Notes: generated by a model not told the origin, from the letters alone. Positions 52,001-59,419 are shown, counted from the first letter of the stretch. The stretch is 64,000 bases of DNA from Syngnathus acus (GCF_901709675.1 NC_051095.1:13837456-13901455); one strand, 5' to 3'. Numbers and translations are program-made.

Positions 52001-54910
52001 GTGCTTGTCGGTAAGATCCAGAGGGACGTTTCTTTTGCAGTTACACTACTACACCCTTAAAAATGCTGGGTTACAAACAACCTAATTTGAGTTAAAAATT
52101 GGACCGAAAATTGACCCACCTTCCTGGGTTGTTTTGCCCAAAAACCTTTGCCCCACTTTTCGTACGAAACAATCCAACAACTGGTTTGTTTTGTTTTTTG
52201 TTGGTTTTTTGTTTTGTTTTGTATTTTGCCAAACAACCCAGAAAGTTGGGTCGCATTATTCGTTCATTCATTCAATGGAATTAGCTATAGTCACATTGAC
52301 CCAACTTTCTGAATCAATCCAATTTTGAACCCATCCATTTTAAGGGTGTAGGTAGGGTTACATAAAAGTTTTTTTCTAATGTCACCACAGAAGGGAAGCA
52401 GTGATTGCACACAGGGAAACTTGTGACTAAAACGAAACAAGAAAACATTTATTAGCATGTACCACAAAGAATGAATCAAGTACGTTAACAGGTTTTCCCA
52501 AAGAGATTTTCTATTTATTATTTTATTCATTCATTCAATGGACTTAGTTATAGGCATAGACTTTCTTTCAATATTACCCCAAGTGTCATAAAACAAGGTT
52601 TTACATCTCAAAAATCTTTTGGGGGAAGTAGAAGTGCCCTTTTTGGATCTTGGAGCAAAATAGCAAAGCAGATTTGCAGCTACAATTCACATATTCCCTC
52701 ATTTTGTTTTCAATGCGTCACTGAAAGCACAGAGAATGTTGAATGTCAGCATCCACACTTGTTTGGTGGCCACAGCGCATTGTTCGTATTCAGCTATTTG
52801 CTACAAGGGACGTAATGTGTTTTCCTAGCCAAAGAGCCTCAAGTGGCGGCGGTGGCCTTGATAGACGCCATCGGGGTAGATCTCTTAACCCGATTAACTC
52901 CGCAGGTGGTCGGTATGAGCGGAGTGGGCGTATGATGGCTCCCCAGGGGCCATGTGTGAGCAGAAAGCAGATGGTTTACTTTCACTTGGGGGAGAGGTTG
53001 TCTTTGACGAGGCCTTGGCGGCAAAGCCGCCGTTAAACACTCGCACTAATCCAGTTTTCAGCCACAGTGTAAAAAAGTGGAGGAGGTGATGCCACCATTC
53101 TCCTACAGTGTAAGTCATGTTTTTATTGTTCATATTAAGATGCAACCTGTTTGTGTCCTACCTCAGGGATCATTTCCACATTCCTGCACGTGCATCCCTT
53201 TGGAGCCAGCATTGAGTACATCTGCTCCTACCTGCAGCGACTCGACACCAAGGTTGGCACCACCACATCATATCCAGATGCATGCTAACAATTGCTATGC
53301 TAATAAATTGATTATGTTGTCTCTAGGTGAAAATGAAGTCAAATTGACCAACTCACAAAGCCAAAAAGCTTATTGATCGTGTTAAGAAAGCATATACCCA
53401 ATGCTGTTTCCCTCTTAAGAGAAGTGGTCATTAGGAAATGCCTGATAATTGCACACAGATTGTTTGTGTAATGCAGTTAATGGATGGTTCAGCCCCAGTC
53501 ACTGTCTGTGAATAGAGGTTGAGAAAGTGCCACATGAAAAGAAACTTCTTCAGACAGTTTGTCTCAGTCTCCCAGACTAAAATGTCATCGGTGAGTGCGC
53601 CTTGCACGATCTGGCCAGTCGGCCCATTTCCCCCGATGCCGGAACATATTAAAAGCACGTTTGTCGCTGGATCAGACGCCCGCTAGCCAAACAGCGGCAT
53701 CAATCCTACGGACGCTCTGAGTTCCTTTCAGTCACGTCACGTCTGCCCCGAGTGCCCCTCTTTTATTTCCGTCTGCCTGCGAGTAGTGTTTAAGACACTT
53801 TATTACTCTACTACACAGACTGTCCGTTCTTGCTTTCATTGTTTTATGCCCAAATTCTTTACCCCCCTCAATGCTCTGACAACCATACATGTTGAGGCAC
53901 TTTGATTCGTAAGTTTGATTCATTCTGGGATCCGCCCAGTACGTAACTTAGTTTACTCGCGTATCAAATCAATATTAGCCACTAAAGTTAACCGAAAGGC
54001 ACTTACTAATCTGTTGCAGCGCCACAAAAAGGAAAATGTTCACTTTTTATTGCACATTCATTCATTTGTCACGTGCATGCAGTTTTTTTCAATCAGCCTG
54101 GAAAATGATAGTGGCAGCATGTTTCTCCATTCCTGTGAATCATCGTGTCACACACATGTCCAAGAAAGAACACAAGTCTTTTCTTCAATTGTGTTTATTT
54201 GTTGCTGCGATGATACGTTTGGGCGCCCACGTTTTGCCTGCTCTTCCCACACACACTCCAGTGCACACACTCATTAGGCAGCTGCATGCACATTTGTCAA
54301 TATGCCTGGCTGGCCTCCACCTACAACAACAACAAGTGGAAGCTGAAGAAGCCAAGTCTGCTCTGCTTATCTGGTGACATCACACGCGGCGCTGTTGTGT
54401 CACGACACAGCAAGCAAGCACCCAATATCTAACCAAGCACTGGGTCCAAAAGGGACTGAGCCAATAACCCAGCACATTGGATTACCTGGATAGCACGTCA
54501 GATGTGATTAAAAATAATTGGTGGTCACCAGCTTCAGCTCATCAGTCCGCTCAAATCCACTCTTCAACCCAAAGCCCAGAGCTACCCAATCTGTTTTAAG
54601 ATCATATCTCACTCGGTGGCGAAGGTTTGCGAGTGTCTGGATGTACCCAATGTGCTACGGCAGTGAGTTAGCATAACAACCCAACACTTTTTAGCGTGAA
54701 TCCCAGATGTAAGCAAGTGGCAAATATTTTGACAGGAGTCCCCACCTCTGATTTTGATTGCCCTCTCTGTTCTTGTAGATCAACCCAACTGAGGTGGAGG
54801 CACTCCTTTCCAGGCTGCCCTGCACCTTCAGGCAGGAGCTGACGGGCGTCGGCGCCAGTCTGGAGAAACGTTGGAACTTCTGCGGATTCCAGGGCATCAA
54901 GAGTACGTAA
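7964..54910 (+). CDS. enox2: ENOX2 (ecto-NOX disulfide-thiol exchanger 2 / tNOX), 12 spliced exons, 594 aa
   Basis: Joining the 12 exons listed below gives 1785 nt in one open frame (594 residues plus stop), close to the roughly 610 aa of mammalian ENOX2. Family knowledge: ENOX proteins are cell-surface, copper-dependent hydroquinone/NADH oxidases with protein disulfide-thiol exchange activity. Visible parts: Pro/Met-rich N-terminus (1-91) with MNNLGM and [16 protein letters not shown] at about 106-175 with RNP2-like VFVGGLPEN and RNP1-like [10 protein letters not shown]; charged helical segment with RLRPPSPPP; acidic [10 protein letters not shown] (361-370); coiled coil at about 388-490; then FLHVHPFG (HVH 530-532, assigned to copper binding in the tNOX literature) and TGVGASL (573-579, assigned to nucleotide binding). 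ENOX2 is preferred over ENOX1 by [22 protein letters not shown]-like wording and [10 protein letters not shown]. The start at 7964 is the first ATG of the first recognised exon; an upstream in-frame start is possible. Confidence 0.95.
8943..9542. mobile_element. TA-flanked inverted-repeat element, 600 bp (mariner-like MITE)
   Basis: The left end is TA|CACCTGAACCTCGATTTT and the right end is its imperfect inverse (AAAATTGAGATTGAGGTG|TA); about 22 of 27 positions match when the flanks are included. A TA dinucleotide flanks both sides, as expected for Tc1/mariner-type insertion. No transposase ORF was seen. Confidence 0.65.
11801..12330 (-). mobile_element. hAT transposon remnant, 530 bp
   Basis: The ends are CAGGGCTGTGGACTCGG and its inverse CCGAGTCCACAGCCCTG, a hAT-style terminus. 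Both ends carry several copies of CCGAGTCCGAGTC. Inside, on the minus strand, lies a transposase C-terminal fragment. The flanking 8-mers (GCTCTTGC / GCTACTAG) match at only 4 of 8, so the target duplication is not preserved. Confidence 0.8.
12030..12198 (-). pseudogene. hAT transposase C-terminal dimerisation fragment
   Basis: Reading the minus strand from about 12198 gives an open segment with [20 protein letters not shown] followed by [19 protein letters not shown]. The VERLFSxxKxIxxxxR and AEAxxFLxxN patterns are the hallmark of the hAT dimerisation domain. The catalytic part is missing, so this is a broken fragment left after internal deletion. Confidence 0.8.
14340..14570 (-). pseudogene. 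LINE reverse-transcriptase fragment (L2/CR1-like)
   Basis: On the minus strand, CGISQES then [15 protein letters not shown] (about 14484-14548) matches the LINE motif QGSILGPLLFxLYMLPLG. Further on, HCADDKQL (about 14374-14397) matches the catalytic YADDTQLY with Tyr replaced by Cys-Ala context. Stops and extra bases lie between, so it is inactive. The LINE debris may extend further left, but I cannot bound it. Confidence 0.7.
15540..15880 (+). repeat. Retroposon fragment with (GGGAT)n-(GGAT)n-(GGAC)n tail
   Basis: The teleost retroposon-like text CCTGTGATTGACTGACAAAC and CAGTCCAGGGTGTACC leads into (GGGAT)n (15750-15778), (GGAT)n (to about 15835) and (GGAC)n (15836-15880). The order GGAT then GGAC repeats the pattern at 5107-5221. 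Confidence 0.75.
16466..16782 (+). mobile_element. tRNA-derived SINE
   Basis: The 5' part has a pol III A-box-like TGGCCTAGTGGTAGAGTG and a B-box GGGTTCAAACCCCG. The body (ACTATAAAAATGGGACCC, TTGGCACTCAGCATTAAGG) is a sequence I recognise as widespread in teleost genomes, and it ends in a short CTTTAAT repeat. It should not be read as a tRNA gene. Orientation is +. Confidence 0.85.
16783..17230 (-). pseudogene. L2-like LINE ORF2 C-terminal fragment
   Basis: The minus strand reads [19 protein letters not shown] (about 17045-17103), matching the LINE text LQxVQNAAARLLT, and later [19 protein letters not shown] (about 16832-16890), matching LLVVPRxRLKTxGxxAF. Stops interrupt the frame. It lies directly against the SINE tail, so one element may have landed in or beside the other. 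Confidence 0.75.
17530..17640. repeat. Interspersed repeat fragment
   Basis: ATTTATTTATATAGCACATC followed by a diverged CAAATTGCTCTGACA / ACATAAAATGCAATAAGATA resembles the common teleost repeat TTTATATAGCGC...AAGTGCTTTACA. The family is not certain. Confidence 0.45.
18801..18830. repeat. (GAT)n trinucleotide repeat
   Basis: Ten GAT units in intron 1. Confidence 0.95.
20533..21453 (+). mobile_element. hAT (Charlie-like) transposon copy, 921 bp, with perfect 8-bp target duplication
   Basis: The termini are CAGTGGTCCCCAACC and GGTTGGGGACCACTG. Both are flanked by ATCTAGAT (20525-20532 and 21454-21461), a perfect 8-bp duplication, diagnostic of hAT insertion. GC-rich subterminal CCGGTCCGTGG modules appear at both ends. 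Inside is the 5' part of a BED-finger transposase gene; the catalytic and dimerisation parts are missing, so the copy is non-autonomous. Confidence 0.93.
20898..21182 (+). pseudogene. Truncated BED-zinc-finger hAT transposase N-terminus
   Basis: A 94-residue frame starts [15 protein letters not shown], passes a Lys/Glu-rich linker, and contains [15 protein letters not shown] and [18 protein letters not shown], the BED-finger text of ZBED5/FAM200-type transposases. The expected CxxC is LRIC here, so the first zinc-binding Cys is lost; the later HxxxxH-like His residues remain. The frame stops at 21180-21182 right after the finger. Confidence 0.85.
21935..22090 (+). CDS. enox2: enox2 exon 2
   Basis: The acceptor is TTGCAG ending at 21934 and the donor GTAAGT at 22091. 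It encodes residues 40-91: [17 protein letters not shown], a methionine/proline-rich stretch, then [18 protein letters not shown]. The CKSC pair and this block are near-invariant in ENOX1 and ENOX2. It is strikingly GC-rich compared with the flanking introns. Phase 1 at both ends. Confidence 0.95.
22091..27263. other. enox2 intron 2 (5.2 kb)
   Basis: GT-AG intron, AT-rich. No intact mobile element recognised. It holds a T-rich run near 22884-22910 and complex sequence at 25850-26050 and 26400-26690. The 184-codon minus-strand open frame at 26180-26734 has no recognisable domain and is treated as chance. Confidence 0.8.
27264..27470 (+). CDS. enox2: enox2 exon 3 (RRM, first part)
   Basis: The acceptor is AACAG ending at 27263; the donor is GTAAGG at 27471. 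It encodes residues 92-160: [15 protein letters not shown], then the RRM with VFVGGLPEN (RNP2-like), [20 protein letters not shown] (RNP1-like) and [18 protein letters not shown] RRMs are recognised by homology; RNA binding has not been central to their described function. Phase 1 at both ends. Confidence 0.96.
30045..30410. repeat. Degenerate CTGTAYAC-rich low-complexity tract
   Basis: Short motifs such as CTCTGTACA, CTCTGTATGCAC, CTGTATACA and CCTCTATACACC recur many times with variable spacing. The same composition resumes at 31165-31290, beyond the hAT-like element. No clear unit length is visible, so it looks like a decayed minisatellite. Confidence 0.5.
30918..31162. mobile_element. Short hAT-like element, 245 bp
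   Basis: The left end CAGGGGTCAACAGC and the right end GGTTGGTGACCCATG are imperfect inverses. Flanking 8-mers CCATACTG and CTGTACTG match at 6 of 8. Internal GGCACCAGGT and ACCACATGAGAAGCC resemble a widespread fish hAT MITE. Confidence 0.7.
31896..32129 (+). CDS. enox2: enox2 exon 4 (end of RRM and charged linker)
   Basis: The acceptor is CTCAAG ending at 31895; the donor is GTTTGT at 32130. It encodes residues 161-238: [19 protein letters not shown] ends the RRM, then a highly charged helix ([18 protein letters not shown]) and the proline stretch [17 protein letters not shown] favours ENOX2, because ENOX1 has KDSGRLHV. The exon is very GC-rich. Confidence 0.96.
33088..33259. mobile_element. 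TACCGT-ended MITE, 172 bp, complete
   Basis: It begins TACCGTAATTTTCGGACTAT and ends in the inverse (ATAGTCCGAAAATTACGGTA). Between lie three more TATAAGTCGC modules. The near-complete palindrome would form a hairpin in intron 4 RNA. A poly(A) run follows at about 33277. Confidence 0.88.
34721..35030. mobile_element. Interspersed repeat (AAGTAATTGCCCCCT family)
   Basis: GTGAAAAAGTAATTGCCCCC followed by GAAAGTCATCCAGGCCCAGA and AACCCCAGAACCTCACACTG reproduces a very common teleost repeat whose consensus includes CCAGACCATCACACTACCAC. The transposon class is not certain. It ends about 80 bp upstream of the exon 5 acceptor. Confidence 0.65.
35112..35324 (+). CDS. enox2: enox2 exon 5
   Basis: The acceptor is ACCAG ending at 35111; the donor is GTGAGT at 35325. 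It encodes residues 239-309: [20 protein letters not shown], then [20 protein letters not shown] and a charged helix ending SGILAQ. The match to ENOX2 is near-continuous ([20 protein letters not shown] in the human protein). Confidence 0.95.
37086..37225 (+). pseudogene. L2-like LINE ORF2 C-terminal fragment
   Basis: The + strand reads [18 protein letters not shown] then [16 protein letters not shown] and a stop. This matches the LINE text LNGLAPxYLxELLxPYxPxRxLRSxDQxxLxVP. It is the same class of LINE as the two minus-strand fragments in intron 1, in the opposite orientation. Confidence 0.75.
37371..37427. repeat. (CA)n-rich microsatellite
   Basis: ACATACACA and ACACACACGCACG repeats, about 150 bp upstream of exon 6. 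Confidence 0.9.
37575..37681 (+). CDS. enox2: enox2 exon 6
   Basis: The acceptor is CCGCAG ending at 37574; the donor is GTTAGT at 37682. It encodes residues 310-345: [20 protein letters not shown] then [16 protein letters not shown]. The split codon T|TT restores the phenylalanine of the family's FEQIV motif, confirming the 35324/37575 junction. Ends in phase 0. Confidence 0.95.
38108..38610. mobile_element. Inverted-repeat element with a second repeat end inside
   Basis: The left end CAGTGGTGGTACCTTAACTT and the right end AAGTCAAGGTACCATTG are imperfect inverses of the type CAGTGGTACCTTGACTTACG. Internally 38345-38391 (AAGTAGCTCTCAGCTTC, GGTTAGTGACCCCTG) is the right end of the hAT-like family seen at 30918-31162, without its left end. 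The flanks show no clear target duplication. Confidence 0.6.
40397..40550. repeat. (GT)n microsatellite with variants
   Basis: About 70 bp of pure GT, then GT interspersed with CTGT, GCGT and CACGT units. Confidence 0.98.
41897..42011 (+). CDS. enox2: enox2 exon 7 (acidic segment)
   Basis: The acceptor is TTCCAG ending at 41896; the donor is GTACGC at 42012. It encodes residues 346-383 plus one base: [53 protein letters not shown] is a family hallmark. Human ENOX2 has EEMTE where this protein has EEVPD; that motif has been proposed as the drug or quinone site of tNOX. Confidence 0.95.
42160..42252 (+). mobile_element. LINE 3' end with AAAGCTGATTCTGATTC tail
   Basis: GAATCAAATTCCTTGT, then TTGTCCAATAAAGCTGATTC and a TGATTC repeat, is the typical 3' terminus of abundant fish non-LTR elements. 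Only the tail is recognisable; the left boundary is uncertain. It lies 150-240 bp after the exon 7 donor. Confidence 0.6.
44046..44525. repeat. Diverged dimeric repeat cluster in intron 7
   Basis: Four related modules start near 44046, 44165, 44325 and 44448. Each has a pyrimidine stretch, then a form of TCTGTGGCAACCYGT and TAAGCAGCAAACTAAC. Spacings alternate (about 119, 160, 123 bp), so the cluster looks like a two-module unit of about 280 bp duplicated once. Related modules lie at about 42781-42860 and 44820-44890. No family recognised. Confidence 0.6.
45360..45547 (+). CDS. enox2: enox2 exon 8 (coiled coil)
   Basis: The acceptor is GTGCAG ending at 45359; the donor is GTAACA at 45548. 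It encodes residues 384-446: [35 protein letters not shown], then [30 protein letters not shown] and KQEQGK are ENOX2-type wording. Heptad-like leucines indicate a coiled coil. The human DSLRWQLD tryptophan is cysteine here. Confidence 0.95.
45548..46537. other. enox2 intron 8 (990 bp)
   Basis: GT-AG intron. A (CT)n-rich tract lies at 46019-46085; nothing else recognised. Confidence 0.8.
46019..46085. repeat. (CT)n-rich microsatellite
   Basis: TCTCTC array with CTGT and CGCT interruptions. Confidence 0.95.
46538..46669 (+). CDS. enox2: enox2 exon 9 (coiled coil)
   Basis: The acceptor is TCACAG ending at 46537; the donor is GTAACA at 46670. It encodes residues 447-490: [38 protein letters not shown], then TLQKTQ. 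It is a continuous heptad-like Lys/Glu/Leu helix matching the family pattern QxLLKVQEEYKKKEAELEK. Phase 0 at both ends. A CA microsatellite starts a few bases into the following intron. Confidence 0.93.
46670..51913. other. enox2 intron 9 (5.2 kb)
   Basis: GT-AG intron. It holds a CA tract at 46672-46710 and the 1364-bp TACCGT-ended transposon with an internal 251-bp tandem array (47642-49005). 46870-47640 and 49010-51560 show no feature I can name. Near 51564 there is a sequence like a hAT left end without a visible partner. Confidence 0.8.
47642..49005. mobile_element. TACCGTATTTTCCG-ended transposon, 1364 bp, with 251-bp tandem array
   Basis: The ends are TACCGTATTTTCCGCCCTAA and its inverse, each followed by repeated ATAAGGCGCACC modules. 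The middle is a tandem array: GTAAACAATCGCG begins units at 47835, 48086, 48337 and 48588, exactly 251 bp apart, the fourth unit partial. Unit copies are nearly identical. No known transposase is visible; the minus-strand open frame at 48672-49115 has no recognised domain. Confidence 0.9.
51914..52010 (+). CDS. enox2: enox2 exon 10
   Basis: The acceptor is ATACAG ending at 51913; the donor is GTAAGA at 52011. It encodes residues 491-522 plus one base: [33 protein letters not shown]. The human counterpart is similarly Ser/Pro-rich and ends in SPIKSEREALLVG, so SEREAVLVG anchors the assignment. The first half is poorly conserved linker. Confidence 0.9.
52011..53166. other. enox2 intron 10 (1.2 kb)
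   Basis: GT-AG intron. A 301-bp inverted-repeat MITE (52050-52350) starts 40 bp after the donor. 52740-53060 is GC-richer complex sequence with no recognised coding content. Confidence 0.8.
52050..52350. mobile_element. TACACCCTTAAAAATG-ended MITE, 301 bp
   Basis: The left end TACACCCTTAAAAATG and the right end CATTTTAAGGGTGTA are inverses; subterminal GCTGGGTT / AACCCA and CAACCCAG modules repeat inside. TA at both borders suits a TA target. It starts 40 bp after the exon 10 donor. Confidence 0.82.
53167..53252 (+). CDS. enox2: enox2 exon 11 (HVH motif)
   Basis: The acceptor is CCTCAG ending at 53166; the donor is GTTGGC at 53253, a weak consensus. It encodes residues 523-551: [29 protein letters not shown]. 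The HVH triplet at residues 530-532 is the copper-binding motif named in the tNOX literature. [10 protein letters not shown] is the ENOX2 form; ENOX1 has ANIEYLWSYM. Confidence 0.95.
53253..54778. other. enox2 intron 11 (1.5 kb)
   Basis: GT-AG intron. No mobile element recognised. 53590-53770 is somewhat GC-richer; the rest shows nothing notable. Confidence 0.75.
54779..54910 (+). CDS. enox2: enox2 exon 12 (C-terminus and stop)
   Basis: The acceptor is TTGTAG ending at 54778; the frame ends with TAA at 54908-54910. It encodes residues 552-594: [54 protein letters not shown] and FCGFxGxK are the family's C-terminal signature. The stop codon sits inside a splice-donor-like string (GTACGTAAGG). 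Confidence 0.96.
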   Translation: MNPTEVEALLSRLPCTFRQELTGVGASLEKRWNFCGFQGIKST

Positions 54911-55780
54911 GGGCGCGCTCGTGGAGGGAGCGCCCAAACCCTCCACGGCTGTCAAGACGGCATCTCTGCGCTTAAAGGAATGTTTACTTGACACGGCCCA
55001 GACTCGCCGGGAGTCGGGCAGAGGAGTCACTGGATTCGGACGAGAGTGCAGCCCATAAGGATTGGGCATCGAAGCTTTCTGAGCCTTTCTGGCAGGTCCG
55101 AGCGGGACTACACAGGGCTACTTACCTGCCACGTCATCAGGGTCAAACTCTGCAAACCTCCAAAACCCTGCAGCCTCCATCCCTCCTCATGTTTTGTTTT
55201 ATTTTATTTTATCCTTCCTGCTTTGTAACATACATTCTGGAAAAAAAAAAATCATATATTTCTTCATTTTCTGTAAAGGCTGTGAAAAGTTGCATAGAAT
55301 TGTTGTTATATGCTGTACATTGTATTTTTGATTATAAAAAGGGAATTTTCATATGACACTGTTTTGGTGTGTTTTTCAACTTCAACTTCCAGGGTATCAA
55401 ATTTGACCTTTTTGTCTTTTTGGCGCTGGGGTAATTTTAATAGTAGAGTTCTGCCGTGCATACACTCATACACGCGCCGACAGTTTGTTTTTTTATTATA
55501 AAAATGTTGTTTTGGGGTTTTTCCTCATAAATTGAAATATCATTATTTAATATGTAATTATTATTTTAAATGAATACGCTGAAAAAATAACTCTCCACAC
55601 ACTATTTTAATTAAATTAATTATGTCTCAAATCCTTAATGAAATAGCATTTAATTAATTTTTTCTCATTGAATATACTAAAGATTTTACATTAATACTAT
55701 ATTTTTATACTCAAACAGCATATACACCAATAAACTTACAATTATTAGACATTAGGTATTCTGTAGTTGAGTGAATAAAT
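54911..55780 (+). other. enox2: enox2 3' UTR (extent uncertain)
   Basis: Sequence after the stop becomes strongly AT-rich. AATAAA hexamers occur at 55729-55734 and 55774-55779; these are the best poly(A) signal candidates. The end of the transcript cannot be fixed from sequence alone. Confidence 0.5.
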
Positions 55781-55821
55781 GCCGTTGCTCTCAGCTAATC
55801 AGCATTGGATTAGTGTGGTTT

Positions 55822-55850
55822 CTCACACACACACACACACACACACACAC
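55822..55850. repeat. (CA)n microsatellite
   Basis: About 14 CA units, just beyond the candidate enox2 poly(A) signals. Confidence 0.97.
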
Positions 55851-56635
55851 TCTAGTATTCATTAAACAGTTTGGCAAAACTTTTGTGCACTCATCTGCCA
55901 GGCCCTGACGAGTGACTCGGTGCCTTGCGTCACGGCCGCCGCCTCCATGACACAAACAAGGATGCTAATGGTGTCTTCTCTTTTGTGTTGACGGCCTACA
56001 GGGCAATTTAGGCCTATTTGTAGGGCTGCTGGTGCGCACAAAAGCATTGCGTCGGGCATCGCAAGAGAATGCAGCAAACGGACTAATTAAAATTCGCTGG
56101 AACGTCGCTCTCTTCTCCGGCCATTGATGTTTGTTCGTTTAAAGCCATTAAAAACGTGTGAAGCTGCAAACAGTTCGCTCCAATGTCACAACGAAGGGCA
56201 CCCGCGTGCTGCTTCTCCCATTTCCAAACACCTCCTCTCCATGCTGAGGATGACTGTAATTGGATGCGCGGGATTCCTTTGGGTGGTTTTGTGATGTGGG
56301 AGATAGCCTTAATTACCTCCCTGTCTCGTACTGCTTTCTGACGGCGTTCTCATCTACTTCATTATGACCGTCTCCCTTCAGCGAGCACATAATAGGATAC
56401 CGCCTATGCCTGGTGCCATGACACCTAAAATACCAACAACAATCACCCCACCGTGCAAAGACGCTAATGCAGGCGCCTCGATGAGGCAGGGATCCTGCAA
56501 AATTTCCCCAGAATGTAGAGACATGCATCTCTTACCCAGAATCCAACAAAGTTGGCCGCAATTGTGTGAACTTTAACAAGGCGACAGCATTCTGCAACAT
56601 CTGGTGTGACATATAAAACTGTCTTCAACACAACT

Positions 56636-57070
56636 GTCAGGTATTAAACTTCACAACCTATCTCGTCCTGAAGTAACAAAGCAACCTCAGACTGTCATGC
56701 TGCCATAAACATGTTTGCCAGCAGGCATGATGTTCTTTTCATCATGATTGAATTCCCTTACCCAAGCTCAACGAAAATTGATCCACATGTCTTTTATGCT
56801 GCCAATGTGGGGCATTGCTCCAACTGTGTGCTTTCAGACACTCACACAAAATCCCCCAATCAGATAATTTGGTGACGTCAGCACCAAGCCTTGTGTGACG
56901 TGCTGCATGAAATATTGTTCTTAATACAACAGGGCGTGTTAAACTTCATTCCCCTGTCGTCCAGGTCTTGGAGGAGCAAAGCACCGTCAGACCATTACGC
57001 TTCCACAGGCCTGTTTAACTCATGCCAGCACTTATTCTGGTGCGATGCACTCAATAAAATCATGTCTCAA
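56636..57070. repeat. Two diverged copies of an interspersed repeat
   Basis: The segments at about 56636-56770 and 56931-57070 share TTAAACTTCA, a CTGAAGTAACAAAGCA-like block and a CAGACTGTCATGCTGCC-like block. They resemble the family at 34721-35030 (CCAGACCATCACACT). A third start, GTCAGGTGTTAAACGTCACA, follows near 57095. The spacing of about 295 bp suggests an old tandem duplication. Confidence 0.45.
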
Positions 57071-59060
57071 CATTAGAGTGGGAGAAGTGAGTGTCAGGTG
57101 TTAAACGTCACACCCCGTTTCAGCTTTCACACAAGAAGTGTCTCATCTATAAGTGGGAAAATGCCACTTTTAAACCGTGGAAGGTACTGCAAAGATACTG
57201 GAAAATACTGTCTACTGGGTCAAGAATGACCAACTTTGTCTTTTGTTATACTTAACAATGCCACGAAACAAAGCCAAAAAATGCCAGCTTGGAAAGATAG
57301 AGTAAAAAGGTCCTCCAGAGATTCTACAAAATATATGCTTTATCTGCTTTGAAGCTGTAAGTGTAAAGGCAAACTTAAAATGATTGTGCCTTACCATGGA
57401 ACATATGCGACTAGTATGTGCTAGTAGTGCTAGACTGAAGTGTCCAGAGCTAAGCTGCACCAACAAGCCAAGCTAAGCATGTGTGTTTTTATATTTGTCT
57501 ATTACTGTGCACTCAGTCTTCTGAAAAGTCCAAATGATAGCTTGGTGCGTCGACAGCGCCTCCTATTGAGTATTACTTGTACTACGGTGAGCGTTTCCTC
57601 ACATCCTGCGCAAAAGTTACCCAGGGTTGTTGCACGCGGACTACACAGCATTTCCACATCTTTATGCAGTCATCCTTTGTGGCAAAGATGTCACAATCAG
57701 TCAATGTCTTTTTCTTACACAAGACCAAAAAAGTACTGTGTAGTGGACTTCTTTGTCCATTTGCTGACATGTATATTTTCGTGCTTTGTGGAAAAAAAAA
57801 CAAAGAATTCATACTAATACAGGTCGTTACATATTACTCTTTATTCTAAGAGGCGATGTTGACAAGGTTTACACATTTGCTTTTTTAATAGATCCAGTCG
57901 GTTAGGTTTAGTGCATTTTATTTTCACTTTACTGGGAATACTTGGCTTAAATTTTGCCATGCTAACAGAGACTAAAAATAACAAGCCTGCATGTGATTTT
58001 CTGCATCATACACTGTAGTCTGTCATTCAATTTCATGCTCTTGCTTTTAAATGACTACTTTACGCTTTTTTGATAATAATTTTAGAATAACATTAGAATA
58101 CGTACATTCAAATTCGGATGGTACACAGGCGGAAACAAATACTATTGACAGAAAAAAATTGTGTTGTTGCTATGGTGACACACCCAGGCAGTCAGATCAG
58201 GTGATAGACATAGCCATTGCATCATATTCCACTCATTTGCCTTAAAAGACTGGTCGCTTTCTCAATTTGCGTTGGGTCATTGTCCACCTGCACTGTGAAG
58301 TGCCTGTGAAGCGAATTCTGAAGAGTTTGGCCGAGTGAGCAAAACATATTGTTCGAAACACTTCAGAAGTCATCCTACTGCTTTTGTCAGCAGTCATATC
58401 ATCAATAAATTGGTTTGAAAATGTATATCTTTGAATTACTTGTAAATATCAGACTGGATTTTTTGTAAGATTGGCAATATTTCTCTTAATAAAATTGTGA
58501 ATCGTGGGCTATTTTCTAAACAGGCTATATATGTTAATCTTGTAAATACATTTACAGAGAAAATAATACAAAGTTGCTCTCCCATTGAATTGGGACTTTT
58601 TTTTCAGTGGTGTAAAGTCAAACCAGCATTTTATTATATTATTATTTTATTTATTATTTTTTTTCACTCGTTGCACTTATTTGTATTATGTGCAAAGTGT
58701 GTTTTTATTGTACTCATGGTGATTGTTATTTGATTTGTGCTATGAGAGAAAATGCTCAAAACAAGTTTCATAACTGTAAAAACTGCTTTAATGCTTACAC
58801 TACAAATGTTAGAGTTGCACATAATGGTATCATGTGGGGTTCGCTTCTGCCCTTTCATTTTTATAACATTGCATGCAAGCTGAATTCTCGCCGTATTAGT
58901 GAGTTCACAAAACCTTGGAAATCGATCTTGTCCCGAGCCTGCTGATTTTCTCTGAGCTGATCCACTGGTGGTACAAAAACAAGAAATGCTGAGGTAGGGG
59001 AAAATGAACAAACCAAACATGGTGACATTGGTGGACAAATTCATATTACGCCTCACAGTG

Positions 59061-59419
59061 CAGAGGTGGTGGGTTTGATTCCGGCTCCGGCCTTCCTGTG
59101 TGGTTTGCACGTTCTCCCCGTGCTTGCGTGGGTTTTCTCCGGGTACTCCGGTTTCAAATTCCAAATCCATGCATGGTAGCCATTGGTAGGCCGACTGAAC
59201 ACTCCAAATTTCCCGTAGGTGTGAGTGTGAATGGTTGCGTTAGCCTATGTGTGCCCTGCGGCTGGGAGAGGCTCCAGCACACCGGCAACCCTCCGTGAGG
59301 GCAAGCAGTTAAGAAAATGGATGGATGGATGGATGGATGGATGGATGGATGGATGGATGGATGGATGGATGGATGGATGGATGGATGGATGGATGGATGG
59401 ATGGATGGATGGATGGATG
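59061..59419 (+). mobile_element. Retroposon with B-box-like head and (GGAT)n tail
   Basis: It contains GGTGGGTTTGATTCCGG (B-box-like), then TTTGCACGTTCTCCCCGTGC, GTGTGAGTGTGAATGG and GCTGGGAGAGGCTCCAGC, the order of a common fish retroposon, and runs into about 100 bp of GGAT repeats (from 59318). The same family gives the fragments at 3060-3395 and 15540-15880. Confidence 0.75.

Larger units (their letters stand above)
55781..59060. other. Spacer between enox2 and the next transcription unit
   Basis: No coding exon recognised. It contains a (CA)n tract (55822-55850), complex sequence at 55860-56580, and two diverged copies of an interspersed repeat (about 56636-56770 and 56931-57070). 57100-59050 is AT-rich without recognised features. 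Confidence 0.6.

Noticed and set aside
7964-54910. Assignment of the main gene to ENOX1
   Set aside because: Several diagnostic blocks ([36 protein letters not shown]) follow ENOX2, not ENOX1. Assignment is from recall, so a phylogeny would be the formal test.
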